43,798 nucleotides of DNA. Source: Mariprofundaceae bacterium (GTDB lineage: Bacteria; Pseudomonadota; Zetaproteobacteria; Mariprofundales; Mariprofundaceae). Both the position numbers and the translations under genes were made by a program. The notes below the pieces were generated by a model. The model was given only the letters and a program-made list of their open reading frames with translations, was not told the DNA's origin and did no database searches. The stretch is from positions 1 through 43,798 of the forward strand of contig DQSL01000088.1 of NCBI GenBank assembly GCA_015663235.1. Direction: 5' to 3'. This document shows positions 8,776 through 16,270 of the stretch, one piece after another (position 1 is the first letter of the stretch; the number at the start of each line of letters is the position of its first letter).

Positions 8776-9504
8776 ATGTTGGATATTCAAGACTTATCAC
8801 TTCGTCGAGGCAATAAAATACTTTTTGAATCATTGTCTGCGCAGATGCAGGTTGGACAAGTTGTGGTGGTGCTTGGACCTAACGGCGCAGGAAAATCGAC
8901 TTTATTATTGGCATTGCAAGGCATGTTTCCTTGTGCAAATGGTGAAATCCAATATCAACAAAAACCTGTTTCGACTTATTCGCGCCAAACATTGAGCCGA
9001 ATTTTTACATGGCAAGGTGATTTGCCTCCTTCAGAGTTTGGTTTGACCGTGGGGCAACGCTTGGCTTTATCTGCGGATGCCAAAACGCGGCAAAGCATTG
9101 AAGATGCGTTGCAATATATGGACTTGGGTTTATTGGAGCAACGTGCGTTGGGTGAGTTGTCTAGCGGTGAGCGGCAGCGTGTTGAAATCGCGGCAACCAT
9201 GGTGCGTGATAATCCGATTTGGTTGATGGATGAACCCACCGCACATTTGGATATGCGGCACCAAGTGGATTGCCTGCGTTTGATAAAACAACAATCTAAA
9301 GATGGTCGTTTAATCATTGCTGTGCTGCATGATTTGCAGCAGGCAGCGGGCGTGGCAGATGTGGTCCTGCTGTTGGATGGTTTGGGCGGTGCGACCGTGG
9401 GTGATGCCGCATCCATGCTCACAGCAGCGCGGCTTGAACCAGTATTTCAGGTGAAACTTACAGGGCAAGGCAAAGATTTAAGACCTGTTTATGGAGAGAA
9501 TTAG
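8776..9504 (+). CDS. btuD: Cobalamin ABC transporter ATP-binding protein BtuD-like
   Basis: ATPase of the corrinoid importer, 242 aa. Walker A is GPNGAGKST (residues 34-42), the ABC signature is LSSGERQR (about 128-135), Walker B is IWLMDEPTAHLD, and the switch histidine is in AVLHDLQQA. It starts two bases after the btuC stop and is immediately followed by cobO, so uptake and adenosylation are one transcription unit. Confidence 0.9.
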   Translation: MLDIQDLSLRRGNKILFESLSAQMQVGQVVVVLGPNGAGKSTLLLALQGMFPCANGEIQYQQKPVSTYSRQTLSRIFTWQGDLPPSEFGLTVGQRLALSADAKTRQSIEDALQYMDLGLLEQRALGELSSGERQRVEIAATMVRDNPIWLMDEPTAHLDMRHQVDCLRLIKQQSKDGRLIIAVLHDLQQAAGVADVVLLLDGLGGATVGDAASMLTAARLEPVFQVKLTGQGKDLRPVYGEN

Positions 9505-10041
9505 ATGAAAAAACGTGAAAATAGACAAGGTGTGATGGTGGTCAACCAAGGCGATGGCAAAGGTAAATCATCCTCTGCATTTGGCGTAGTGTTTCGCGCT
9601 GCGGGTTGGGGCATGAAGGTTTGTGTGATTCAATTTATCAAAGGGCAGTGGAAAACGGGCGAACAAAAAGCAGCCGCCAAGTTTGATAATATCGAGTGGC
9701 ACGCCATGGGCGATGGTTTCACTTGGGACACTAAAAACCCTGAACAGGATATTAAAACGACCCAAGAAATTTGGGTATTTGCTCAAGAAAAGATTAAATC
9801 CCAAGAATTTGATTTGGTGGTCTTGGATGAAGTCAATTATTGCTGTGGTTATGGCTGGTTGGATGGCAAAGAGATTGTTGATTTCTTGGAAGCTAATCGC
9901 CCGAAATGGATGCATTTGGTGTTTACAGGGCGCAATGCTGCCGAAGAAGTGATTGCATATGCCGATACCGTAACCGAAATGAAACCCATCAAACATGCCT
10001 TTGATAAAGGCATCAAAGCTGCACAAGGCGTTGAATTTTAA
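9505..10041 (+). CDS. cobO: Cob(I)alamin/corrinoid adenosyltransferase CobO (BtuR type)
   Basis: This enzyme transfers the 5'-deoxyadenosyl group from ATP to the cobalt of corrinoids, either newly made or imported. The P-loop VNQGDGKGKSSSAFG (about residues 13-27) and the AGWGMKVCVIQFIKGQWKTG segment are diagnostic. So are LVVLDEVNYCCGYGW and LVFTGRNAAEEVI. The 178-aa length is normal for the CobA(Salmonella)/CobO/BtuR family. It begins at the base after the btuD stop, and its stop overlaps the cbiX start, so the arm is translationally coupled. Confidence 0.95.
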   Translation: MKKRENRQGVMVVNQGDGKGKSSSAFGVVFRAAGWGMKVCVIQFIKGQWKTGEQKAAAKFDNIEWHAMGDGFTWDTKNPEQDIKTTQEIWVFAQEKIKSQEFDLVVLDEVNYCCGYGWLDGKEIVDFLEANRPKWMHLVFTGRNAAEEVIAYADTVTEMKPIKHAFDKGIKAAQGVEF

Positions 10042-10694
10042 TGTTCACCCTGCTCGCCCACGGCTCAAGTCATGCCAAACATGCAGCCCAAGCAAACATG
10101 CTTGCTGAAAAGGTTTCGCAGGGTTTGGATGAACAAGTTCAAGTTTCCTTTTTATCGGACAACGCTCTGCCCGAAGGGGCAAAGGTGTTGCCTTTATTTT
10201 TAGGCGAAGGCAAACATATGCAGCAGGATGTGCCTGCATTGATGAGGTCTTCAAATGCAAGCATATTAGCGACACCTGCTGATGCAGCCGATAGTTTGGC
10301 AGACTTGGTGGTAAGCGAACTTACGCAAGAATCCAAACGTATTCATGTGGTGTTTGTGGTATATCAATTCACAGGTTTTGAAAAAATTGTGGCTGCCTTA
10401 TATAAACGCGCCAAGAAATGTTCACTGGTTGCAATGGCAACGTTGCACGGCAAACCCAATGTCGAAAGTGTATTGAAAAATTTAGAGCAACAAGGCATCA
10501 AAAAAGTTGTGTTACAGCCCATGTTACTTTTTGAAGGTCACAGTTTGGATGTCTGTATATCCATGACTGAACAAACCAATATGGATATTGAAATCAAACC
10601 CGCGCTGGTCAACATAGACGGCATGAGTGATTGGGTAACACAACAATTCAAAAGAGCCAATTCAAACAAGGTGAGTCATGAAATCATTGGATAG
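10041..10694 (+). CDS. cbiX: Sirohydrochlorin cobaltochelatase CbiX-like
   Basis: A chelatase that inserts cobalt (or iron) into sirohydrochlorin. The first half keeps the chelatase signature LLAHGSSHAKHA (metal His near residue 7) and LPLFLGEGKHMQQDVP (His near 59). The second half retains VLQPMLLFEGHSLDV but its HGS-like motif is replaced by VVYQFTG, so the duplicated halves are asymmetric. The 217-aa length fits a double-domain CbiX. Iron versus cobalt cannot be read from sequence; position between cobO and cobA favours cobalt. The 3' end overlaps cobA by 17 bp. Confidence 0.8.
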   Translation: MFTLLAHGSSHAKHAAQANMLAEKVSQGLDEQVQVSFLSDNALPEGAKVLPLFLGEGKHMQQDVPALMRSSNASILATPADAADSLADLVVSELTQESKRIHVVFVVYQFTGFEKIVAALYKRAKKCSLVAMATLHGKPNVESVLKNLEQQGIKKVVLQPMLLFEGHSLDVCISMTEQTNMDIEIKPALVNIDGMSDWVTQQFKRANSNKVSHEIIG

Positions 10695-11433
10695 CCCATT
10701 AGAAGCAGGTGAAGTGGCATTGGTTGGTGCTGGACCTGGCGATGTTAGCTTGCTCACCTTTGCCGCACACAAACTTATCTCGGATTGCGATGTCATTGTC
10801 TATGACGCATTAGTATCCGATGCCATTTTAGCCTTAGCCCATGATAAAGCAGAGCGTATCAGCGCAGGCAAACGTGGTGGCAGGGCATCGACAAGCCAAG
10901 ATGATATTTGTGCAACCTTGGTGGCTTTAGCCAAACAAGGTAAACGCGTAGTGCGCCTCAAAGGTGGTGACCCGTTTGTCTTTGGGCGTGGTGGTGAAGA
11001 AATGCGCGCTTTGAATGCTGAAAACATCACATTCCGTGTGATTCCTGGCATCACTTCAGGCATTGCAGCCCCTGCACTTGCAGGCATTCCCGTCACCGAC
11101 CGCATCACCAATGCCACACTCGCTTTTCTCACAGGTCATGAAGCCAGTGAAAACAGCCGCATGGATTGGAAAGCTTTGGTCAAAGCATTTCCTGTGTTGG
11201 TGTTTTATATGGGTGCGAAAAACTTGCCCCAAATCGCAACCCGCTTGATAGATGCAGGGTTAAGTGAAAGCACACCCATCGCCATTATTCATGCTGCAGG
11301 CACACAAGATGAAATATGCGATACAGGCACATTATCGCAAGCTAAATCCAAAACAATCATTGCCAAATCACCTGCAATTGTGGTGGTGGGCGATGTGGTT
11401 GATTGTCGGATTGATTGGCGAAACAAGGCATAA
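10678..11433 (+). CDS. cobA: Uroporphyrinogen-III C-methyltransferase CobA (SUMT)
   Basis: It methylates uroporphyrinogen III twice with S-adenosylmethionine to give precorrin-2, the branch compound for sirohaem and B12. Motifs are LVGAGPGDVSLLTFAA (residues 15-30), VVRLKGGDPFVFGRGGEE, and the PGITSGIAAPALAGIPVTDR segment. The 251-aa single-domain length separates it from fused CysG. It overlaps cbiX, so precorrin-2 synthesis and metal insertion are encoded together. It is the last gene of the btuF arm. Confidence 0.94.
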   Translation: MKSLDSPLEAGEVALVGAGPGDVSLLTFAAHKLISDCDVIVYDALVSDAILALAHDKAERISAGKRGGRASTSQDDICATLVALAKQGKRVVRLKGGDPFVFGRGGEEMRALNAENITFRVIPGITSGIAAPALAGIPVTDRITNATLAFLTGHEASENSRMDWKALVKAFPVLVFYMGAKNLPQIATRLIDAGLSESTPIAIIHAAGTQDEICDTGTLSQAKSKTIIAKSPAIVVVGDVVDCRIDWRNKA

Positions 11434-11455
11434 ATTATTAAGAGAATGTACAGCA

Positions 11456-11500
11456 ATTTCATTGACTTGAAATGTCAGATATACCATATATTAGGTATAT
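11456..11500. repeat. Two adjacent AT-rich inverted repeats after cobA
   Basis: ATTTCA-TTGACT-TGAAAT (11456-11473) and ATATACC-ATATATTA-GGTATAT (11479-11500) are perfect 6- and 7-bp inverted repeats. Neither is followed by a T-run, so they are poor intrinsic terminators. They could be operator-like sites or part of transcript 3'-end formation. Confidence 0.35.
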
Positions 11501-11601
11501 ATTGAGCGCTATTCCACACAAAACAATCGGCAACTTCCCCGATGTTAAATAAGTAAAAGGATAGGCTATTTTTCTTTTGGGTAAAGGCTACATCTTTCAT
11601 C

Positions 11602-11621
11602 ATACCCGCGAAGGCGGGTAT
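11602..11621 (+). repeat. REP-like palindromic repeat, copy 2
   Basis: ATACCCGC-GAAG-GCGGGTAT forms a perfect 8-bp stem with a 4-base loop and is followed by CC. It is the reverse-strand counterpart of 2411-2430, with one base pair exchanged in a compensating way (T-A for A-T). A related imperfect palindrome lies 40 bp downstream. Confidence 0.7.
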
Positions 11622-11661
11622 CCATTTTATTATAGAGGTTCTGCAGTTGATGAATTTTCGT

Positions 11662-11677
11662 CCCACGCGTACGCGGG
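11662..11677 (+). repeat. REP-like imperfect palindrome, partner of copy 2
   Basis: CCCACGCGTACGCGGG is an imperfect GC-rich palindrome about 40 bp from the hairpin at 11602. Paired hairpins of this spacing recall BIME-like repeat units. Confidence 0.45.
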
Positions 11678-11754
11678 TACAGGCTCTGTGTAAACATGAC
11701 GGGTTGAGTGCGGAATATTACGGTGGACATATCTGTATCCGGCAGTATTGTTCG

Positions 11755-11930
11755 CCGCGTTATAGGTGCTCGGCGGGTTTTATACCCCATGAGTGAAACG
11801 GGAAGTTAGTGCAATTCTAACGCAGCCCCCGCTACTGTAAGCCTGACGAAGTTGTTTAAAACGCCACTGGTTCAAAAGAACTGGGAAGGCAGAAACAACC
11901 AAGGATGAAGGTGAGCCAGGAGACCGGCCT
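11755..11930 (+). promoter_or_regulatory. Cobalamin (adenosylcobalamin-type) riboswitch controlling btuB
   Basis: The order of conserved elements is that of the cobalamin riboswitch. It has ATAGGTGCTC, then GAGTGAAACGGGAAGT, then AACGCAGCCCCCGCTACTGT, then a peripheral stem closed by GTTGTTT/AAACAAC (11851-11857 with 11893-11899) enclosing CACTGG...CTGGGAAGGC. The B12 box GGTGAGCCAGGAGACC follows (about 11911-11925). It lies 165-340 bases upstream of the btuB start on the same strand. B12 binding is expected to reduce btuB expression. I could not identify a convincing terminator hairpin, so the mechanism may be translational. Confidence 0.95.
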
Positions 11931-12093
11931 AAAACACGAAGCTTACGAGCTTTACAACGGATTAAGTCTCGGTGGGAGGCAGGTCGGTGGTTTCCTGTTT
12001 TGTTTCATCGTAAACGGTTTTCTGTCACCTCATATCTCCAACCAACTTAACCGCAAATATAATATGCGCGGCGGGCGCAAATGGAGAAATACA

Positions 12094-13962
12094 TTGAACC
12101 CCTTCAACAATAAAACGATAAAACAAACAGCTTTACTTGGCATTTTGGCATCACAAATGATGACCAGCCAAGTCCAAGCGCAGGACGGCGCACAAGAGCT
12201 AGACGCTTTGGTGGTCACAGCAGGACGCATTGCTGAGAATCCAGCCAATGTGAGTGCGGCGACAACCGTGATTTCAAGCGATGATATTGAAGCATCACAA
12301 GCAACCACAGTGGTTGATATTTTACGCACCCAAGTGGGCATTGATGTGGCAAACAGCGGCGGTTTGGGCAAGACAACTTCGGTATTCCTTCGGGGTGGCA
12401 GCAGTGGTCAAACTTTGGTTTTGATTGATGGTGTACGCGTTGGTTCTGCAACCACAGGCAGCTTTAATTGGGCAAACCTTTCCACAGCAGACATTGAACG
12501 CATTGAAATCGTGCGCGGCGCGCAATCATCCCTTTATGGCGCGGATGCGATGGCGGGTGTGATTCAAATTTTTACCAAAACAGGTAAAAAAGGCATTCAA
12601 ACGCATGTGTTTGCAGAGGCTGGAACGTATGGCACCAAATCAGGTGGCGTGAGCGTGCAAGGTGGTTCGGATAATGGCGTTACTTACGCATTATCGGCTG
12701 ATACATTAAGTACGGATGGTTTTTCAGTGGCAGCAAATGGCACTGAAGCGGATGCTTATAAACGCACCACATTATCAGGTCGCGTTGGTTTTCAAGCAGG
12801 TGATGCAGATATTGCGCTAAGTGTGCGTAATGTGACAGGTACAACTGACTTGGATGGCGGGTTTCCATTTGGGGATGTGCTGAATTTCACCCAAGAAACC
12901 ACGCAAACTGTGAGCAGTGTAAAAGTTGCATATACATTTTCAGATACATTTGAAAGCACAGTGCAATTATCGCGTTCTGTCGATGACAGCGTTGGTAAAG
13001 ACCCTGCACCAGGCTCTTTTAACAACTCAGATTTTAAGACCACCAGTGACCAATTAACATTGCAAAATCATTGGGACTTAGACACAACATCGGTATTGTT
13101 TGGTCTTGATGCGTTTACCAGTGGCGGCAAAAGTGATAGTGCTGGTTTTGATAAAAGCATTACACAAAATGCTTTGTTTGCTTCGGTAAACCACGACTTT
13201 GATGTTGCAAGTATCAATGCATCTGTGCGATATGATGATAATTCAGTGAGTGACAATCAAACCACATACAAGCTTGGTGCTGTGTATCAAATCAACGATC
13301 AATTTAGAGCTACAGCCAACTACGGCACAGGTTTTAAAGCACCATCTATCAATGATTTGTATTTCCCTGCATCTGCATTTTCAGCAGGTAATGCAAACCT
13401 GAAAGCTGAAACAAGCAAAGGTTGGGATGTTGGTGTGAGCTACCAAACAGAAACAGATAAACTGAAAATCGACATAGGTTTGACTTGGTTTAGTCAAGCT
13501 TATGAAAATTTGATTGTTTGGGCGCCTGATGCTAACTTTTTTTACAGTCCATCCAATGTGGGTGAAGCTACAACCAAAGGCACTGAGTTGACGCTAGGTT
13601 TGCGTAATGACTTTGGCTTTCTACGCGCCAGCTGGACAACGCTTGAAGCCACGGATGATACCAATAACTTGGTATTGGCACGCAGGGCAAAAAGTTCTGA
13701 CAGTATCACTTTAGGTACTGATGTTGTGGGCATTCATGCAGAAATTCAGCAACATATTGTGGGCAAACGCTTTTCCGATACAGCGAACAACACAGAGCTT
13801 GATGCATACAGCAAAACAGATCTTAGGTTGAGTTATGTGTTGGATGATACATGGAAGTTTAAATTCCGTGTCGAAAATCTAACGGATGAAACCTATGAAG
13901 AAGTATCAGGTTATGCCGTTGCTGGTCGTTCGACCTATGCTGGCGTAAACGCTACTTTCTAA
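12094..13962 (+). CDS. btuB: TonB-dependent outer-membrane cobalamin receptor BtuB
   Basis: Outer-membrane beta-barrel that imports vitamin B12 with energy from TonB. A signal peptide ends near SQVQAQ (residue 30). It is followed by a TonB-box-like LDALVVTA (36-43) and a plug domain with VVDILRTQVGIDV, VFLRGGSSGQTLVLIDGVRV and RIEIVRGAQSSLYGADAMAGVI. The barrel ends in aromatic F. The frame is open far upstream into the riboswitch (11905), so that start is false. TTG 12094 has GGAG (12083-12086) seven bases upstream and gives 622 aa, the usual BtuB size. ATG 12064 lacks a ribosome-binding site. The riboswitch upstream makes the B12 call firm. Confidence 0.93.
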   Translation: MNPFNNKTIKQTALLGILASQMMTSQVQAQDGAQELDALVVTAGRIAENPANVSAATTVISSDDIEASQATTVVDILRTQVGIDVANSGGLGKTTSVFLRGGSSGQTLVLIDGVRVGSATTGSFNWANLSTADIERIEIVRGAQSSLYGADAMAGVIQIFTKTGKKGIQTHVFAEAGTYGTKSGGVSVQGGSDNGVTYALSADTLSTDGFSVAANGTEADAYKRTTLSGRVGFQAGDADIALSVRNVTGTTDLDGGFPFGDVLNFTQETTQTVSSVKVAYTFSDTFESTVQLSRSVDDSVGKDPAPGSFNNSDFKTTSDQLTLQNHWDLDTTSVLFGLDAFTSGGKSDSAGFDKSITQNALFASVNHDFDVASINASVRYDDNSVSDNQTTYKLGAVYQINDQFRATANYGTGFKAPSINDLYFPASAFSAGNANLKAETSKGWDVGVSYQTETDKLKIDIGLTWFSQAYENLIVWAPDANFFYSPSNVGEATTKGTELTLGLRNDFGFLRASWTTLEATDDTNNLVLARRAKSSDSITLGTDVVGIHAEIQQHIVGKRFSDTANNTELDAYSKTDLRLSYVLDDTWKFKFRVENLTDETYEEVSGYAVAGRSTYAGVNATF

Positions 13963-14600
13963 TGTCTAAGCAAAGGTATGTAACACTTGGCGTAGCACTT
14001 TGTGCTGCGTTGGGTGTACATGCCCTTGTTCTTTTTTATGTTGTGCAGCCCAGCGTGTTGCTGGTGGATGCGCAACCCATGCAAATTGACCTCATACCAC
14101 AGCTTGCACCCATGCAAGACAAGCTTTTGCAAGAAAAGGCTTTGAAAGAAAATAATAAATTTCAAGCAAACAAACCAATAAAAAACACTGCTCAAAATGA
14201 AGCTAAACATGTTGATGTTTTCAACAGTATAACCATTCCAGAAAATATAGCACAACATACAAACAAGTTTCCTAAGCAAGAAAATAAGATGATTGAAGAG
14301 CCAGCGCAACAACCTACCCAAGAATCAGCTTTGCAAACAGCCCAAGTCGTACCAAAACCTATCCAACAACGTATACTTGCAGCAATTGCTTATCCTAGAC
14401 AGGCGATGCGCCGAGGTTGGGAAGGGTCGGCAAAATTCTCTTTGGCTGTTCAGCAGCAGGTGGTGCAAAGTGTGACGCTTTTAGTGTCGACAGGTTATAA
14501 AACCTTGGATATTGCTGCACAAAAGGGCATTGCTTCCATTGGTTCACTGCCTTTATCCGATGGGGAACATATTCTTCCTGTCACCTTTCAATTGCAATAA
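13962..14600 (+). CDS. tonB: TonB-like energy transducer
   Basis: A 212-aa protein with one N-terminal membrane helix (VTLGVALCAALGVHALVLFYVV, about residues 7-28) and a long charged and glutamine-rich periplasmic linker. The C-terminal TonB domain carries IAYPRQAMRRGWEGSAKFSL and a late STGYKTLDIAAQKGI. The linker has few prolines compared with E. coli TonB. Its ATG overlaps the btuB stop (TAATG), so it is very likely translated with btuB and may be a dedicated partner of that receptor. No exbB or exbD is in the window. Confidence 0.85.
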   Translation: MSKQRYVTLGVALCAALGVHALVLFYVVQPSVLLVDAQPMQIDLIPQLAPMQDKLLQEKALKENNKFQANKPIKNTAQNEAKHVDVFNSITIPENIAQHTNKFPKQENKMIEEPAQQPTQESALQTAQVVPKPIQQRILAAIAYPRQAMRRGWEGSAKFSLAVQQQVVQSVTLLVSTGYKTLDIAAQKGIASIGSLPLSDGEHILPVTFQLQ

Positions 14601-14604
14601 CGAA

Positions 14605-14641
14605 CAACGTGTTGAAATGCGATGATGAATGCATTGCGTTG
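14605..14641 (+). terminator. Possible hairpin after tonB
   Basis: CAACG (14605-14609) can pair with CGTTG (14637-14641), with an inner AATGC/GCATT stem (14616-14620, 14631-14635), followed by ATTGTTTT. The stem is interrupted and AT-rich, so this is a weak intrinsic-terminator candidate. Confidence 0.3.
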
Positions 14642-14703
14642 ATTGTTTTGGTTGCTAAAAAACATACTTAAAAACAATACGTTCATTTTGAGAAGTGAAA
14701 ATG

Positions 14704-14736
14704 CTACGCTTGGCGTAATATAAGGTTTAAGCGTAG
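14704..14736 (+). repeat. Inverted repeat in the tatA leader
   Basis: CTACGCTT (14704-14711) and AAGCGTAG (14729-14736) form a perfect 8-bp inverted repeat with a 17-base spacer. The downstream arm abuts the GAGGGG ribosome-binding site (14738-14743) of tatA. It could be an operator or an mRNA hairpin affecting translation; the sequence alone cannot decide. Confidence 0.45.
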
Positions 14737-14749
14737 AGAGGGGATGCAT

Positions 14750-14989
14750 ATGTTTGGTTTAGGAACAACTGAGTTAATTTTGATTTTGGTGATTGTGATG
14801 GTGCTGTTTGGCGCGAAAAAGCTGCCTGCATTGGGTGAAGGGCTTGCCAAAGGTATTAAAAGTTTCCGTACCAATATTGCCGATGACAGTAAAAAAGATG
14901 AAAAAGAGCCAGGTGACAAAGTGATTGATGCCGAAAAAGTTGAAATCAAAGCTGAAGCCAAAGAGAAAGTTAAGGACAAAGCTGCTTGA
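14750..14989 (+). CDS. tatA: Twin-arginine translocase subunit TatA
   Basis: TatA forms the membrane-weakening or pore-like oligomer of the Tat pathway, which exports folded, often cofactor-bearing proteins. The 79-aa product has [25 protein letters not shown] (membrane helix plus hinge), then the amphipathic [13 protein letters not shown], then a charged lysine-rich tail. ATG 14750 is chosen over 14744 because GAGGGG is six bases upstream and the protein then begins MFGLG as is typical. It heads tatABC. Molybdenum enzymes, whose cofactor genes start this window, are classic Tat cargo. Confidence 0.93.
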   Translation: MFGLGTTELILILVIVMVLFGAKKLPALGEGLAKGIKSFRTNIADDSKKDEKEPGDKVIDAEKVEIKAEAKEKVKDKAA

Positions 14990-15019
14990 TGTTGAAGGCT
15001 GCATTGAAAGAGGTGAATC

Positions 15020-15313
15020 ATGCCTGATATTGGGATGATTGAGCTTATTTTGATTGGGTTGATTGGGTTTCTTGTGCTCGGCCCTGAACGATTGCCTGAG
15101 TTTCTGGGGCAGATTGCCAAAATTGTGAAACAAGGTCGTGCTTGGGTAAACAGCCTGAAGAAACAATTGGAATATGAAAAACATACGCTTTCACAGCCTG
15201 CGCAAGATGCGACCCAAGGTGTTGGTGAATCCTTGAAAGAAATCAAACAAGATGTGGAAGCATCCTTGAAAGATGTGACGGATGCAGCAATGGTTGAGAA
15301 AAAAGACAAGTGA
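15020..15313 (+). CDS. tatB: Twin-arginine translocase subunit TatB
   Basis: TatB forms the substrate receptor complex with TatC. The 97-aa protein begins MPDIGMIELILIGLIGFLVL followed by GPERLPEFLGQIAK, with the LGPxRLP hinge that separates TatB from TatA. A long amphipathic/charged C-terminal helix follows. The ribosome-binding site GAGGTG lies just upstream of the ATG. Its stop overlaps the tatC GTG start. Confidence 0.93.
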   Translation: MPDIGMIELILIGLIGFLVLGPERLPEFLGQIAKIVKQGRAWVNSLKKQLEYEKHTLSQPAQDATQGVGESLKEIKQDVEASLKDVTDAAMVEKKDK

Positions 15314-16071
15314 GCACTGCAACGCCAGACCCAACCCCACTCATATCGCACTTAAAAGAGCTTAAAAAACGGCTTACCATTGCTGTGATTACATACATTC
15401 TAGGCGTGTTGGTGCTGATGAATTTTTCGGAAGTGGTGTTTGAATTTATTTCAACGCCCATTCGTGATGCCTTGCCACCGGGTACACCGCTGATATTTTT
15501 GAATGCCCCCGATGTGTTTTTTACTTACCTTAAAATCGCACTGGTGCTAAGTCTGTTTGCTACGTCTCCCATTACTTTCTACCAGCTTTGGGCGTTTGTT
15601 GCGCCAGGTTTATACAAGAATGAAAGACGCGCATTTATTGGTTATTTCCTATCCAGTTTAATATTGATGATTTCAGGAGCGGCATTCGCCTTCTTCATTG
15701 TGTTCCCGCTCATATTCGAGTTCTTTTTGGGCTTTTCAACCGATTTGATTCAGGCGATGCCCGCGATTAAAGAGTATTTAACGCTGGTGCTTAAACTCTT
15801 GTTTGCCTTTGGCATGAGCTTTCAAATTCCCATCATTATTATGCTGCTGGTACGCATGGATTTGGTTGGCATTCAAGGGCTGAAAGAAAAGCGACGTTAT
15901 GTGATTGTGTGGGCATTTATTTTTGCAGCGATTTTAACGCCACCCGATATTATTTCGCAAACATTGTTGGCATTGCCTATGTTGCTGCTGTATGAGGTGG
16001 GTATTATTACAGCTCGCATGGCATTGAAAAAGAAGTCTAAGCCTGAAGAAAGTAGTGAGGAAAACGTATGA
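15310..16071 (+). CDS. tatC: Twin-arginine translocase subunit TatC
   Basis: A 253-aa inner-membrane protein with six predicted helices that recognises the twin-arginine signal. Typical stretches are LISHLKELKKRLTIAVI at the cytoplasmic N-terminus, APDVFFTYLKIALVLS, FYQLWAFVAPGLYKNERR, and FGMSFQIPIII. The region around AAILTPPDIISQTLLALP is the conserved late segment. It starts with GTG overlapping tatB, and its stop overlaps the next small gene (ATGA). Confidence 0.96.
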   Translation: MSTATPDPTPLISHLKELKKRLTIAVITYILGVLVLMNFSEVVFEFISTPIRDALPPGTPLIFLNAPDVFFTYLKIALVLSLFATSPITFYQLWAFVAPGLYKNERRAFIGYFLSSLILMISGAAFAFFIVFPLIFEFFLGFSTDLIQAMPAIKEYLTLVLKLLFAFGMSFQIPIIIMLLVRMDLVGIQGLKEKRRYVIVWAFIFAAILTPPDIISQTLLALPMLLLYEVGIITARMALKKKSKPEESSEENV

Positions 16072-16232
16072 TTATCAAACTTATTATTGCCATTATTGTT
16101 GTGGTTGTTGCTGTAAAAATGTATCGCTATTTGTTCAAAGAAAAAGCATGTGACACCTGCAATAAACGCATTGGCAAAGTGGCTGAAGTTTGTCACCACT
16201 GCAACACGATTCAGCAAAAAGTGGATAGCTGA
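16068..16232 (+). CDS. Small membrane-anchored zinc-ribbon-like protein (54 aa)
   Basis: A 54-residue ORF begins with ATGA overlap at the tatC stop. Residues 2-18 are a hydrophobic helix (IIKLIIAIIVVVVAVKM). A short basic stretch follows, then a four-cysteine module C28-x2-C31 and C42-x2-C45 (KACDTCNKRIGKVAEVCHHC) that looks like a small zinc ribbon or rubredoxin-like knuckle on the cytoplasmic side. I do not recognise the family. Overlap with tatC and compact composition argue that it is a real gene, probably co-translated with the Tat genes. Function unknown; it could be a Tat or divisome accessory, but that is conjecture. Confidence 0.7.
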   Translation: MIIKLIIAIIVVVVAVKMYRYLFKEKACDTCNKRIGKVAEVCHHCNTIQQKVDS

Positions 16233-16270
16233 ATGTTGACCCGTTCGCTATTCAGTGGTTCAATATCCTG

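Larger units (their letters stand above)
11434..12093 (+). other. Non-coding region upstream of btuB (660 bp)
   Basis: This stretch holds, in order: two small AT-rich inverted repeats (11456-11473 and 11479-11500), a REP-like hairpin pair (11602-11677), and the cobalamin riboswitch (about 11755-11930). An untranslated spacer runs from there to the btuB start. A weak promoter-like pair TTGAGT/ACATAT (11704-11732, 17-bp spacing) would place transcription start just before the riboswitch. I see no convincing small ORF. Confidence 0.6.

Noticed and set aside
11905-12093. N-terminal extension of btuB reading from 11905
   Set aside because: It starts inside the riboswitch B12 box and lacks a ribosome-binding site; the signal peptide and GGAG fit TTG 12094.
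14704-15351. 215-residue minus-strand ORF across tatA, tatB and the start of tatC
   Set aside because: Low-complexity serine/phenylalanine/isoleucine-rich composition expected from antisense of lysine- and glutamate-rich helices; the tat genes have clear signatures.
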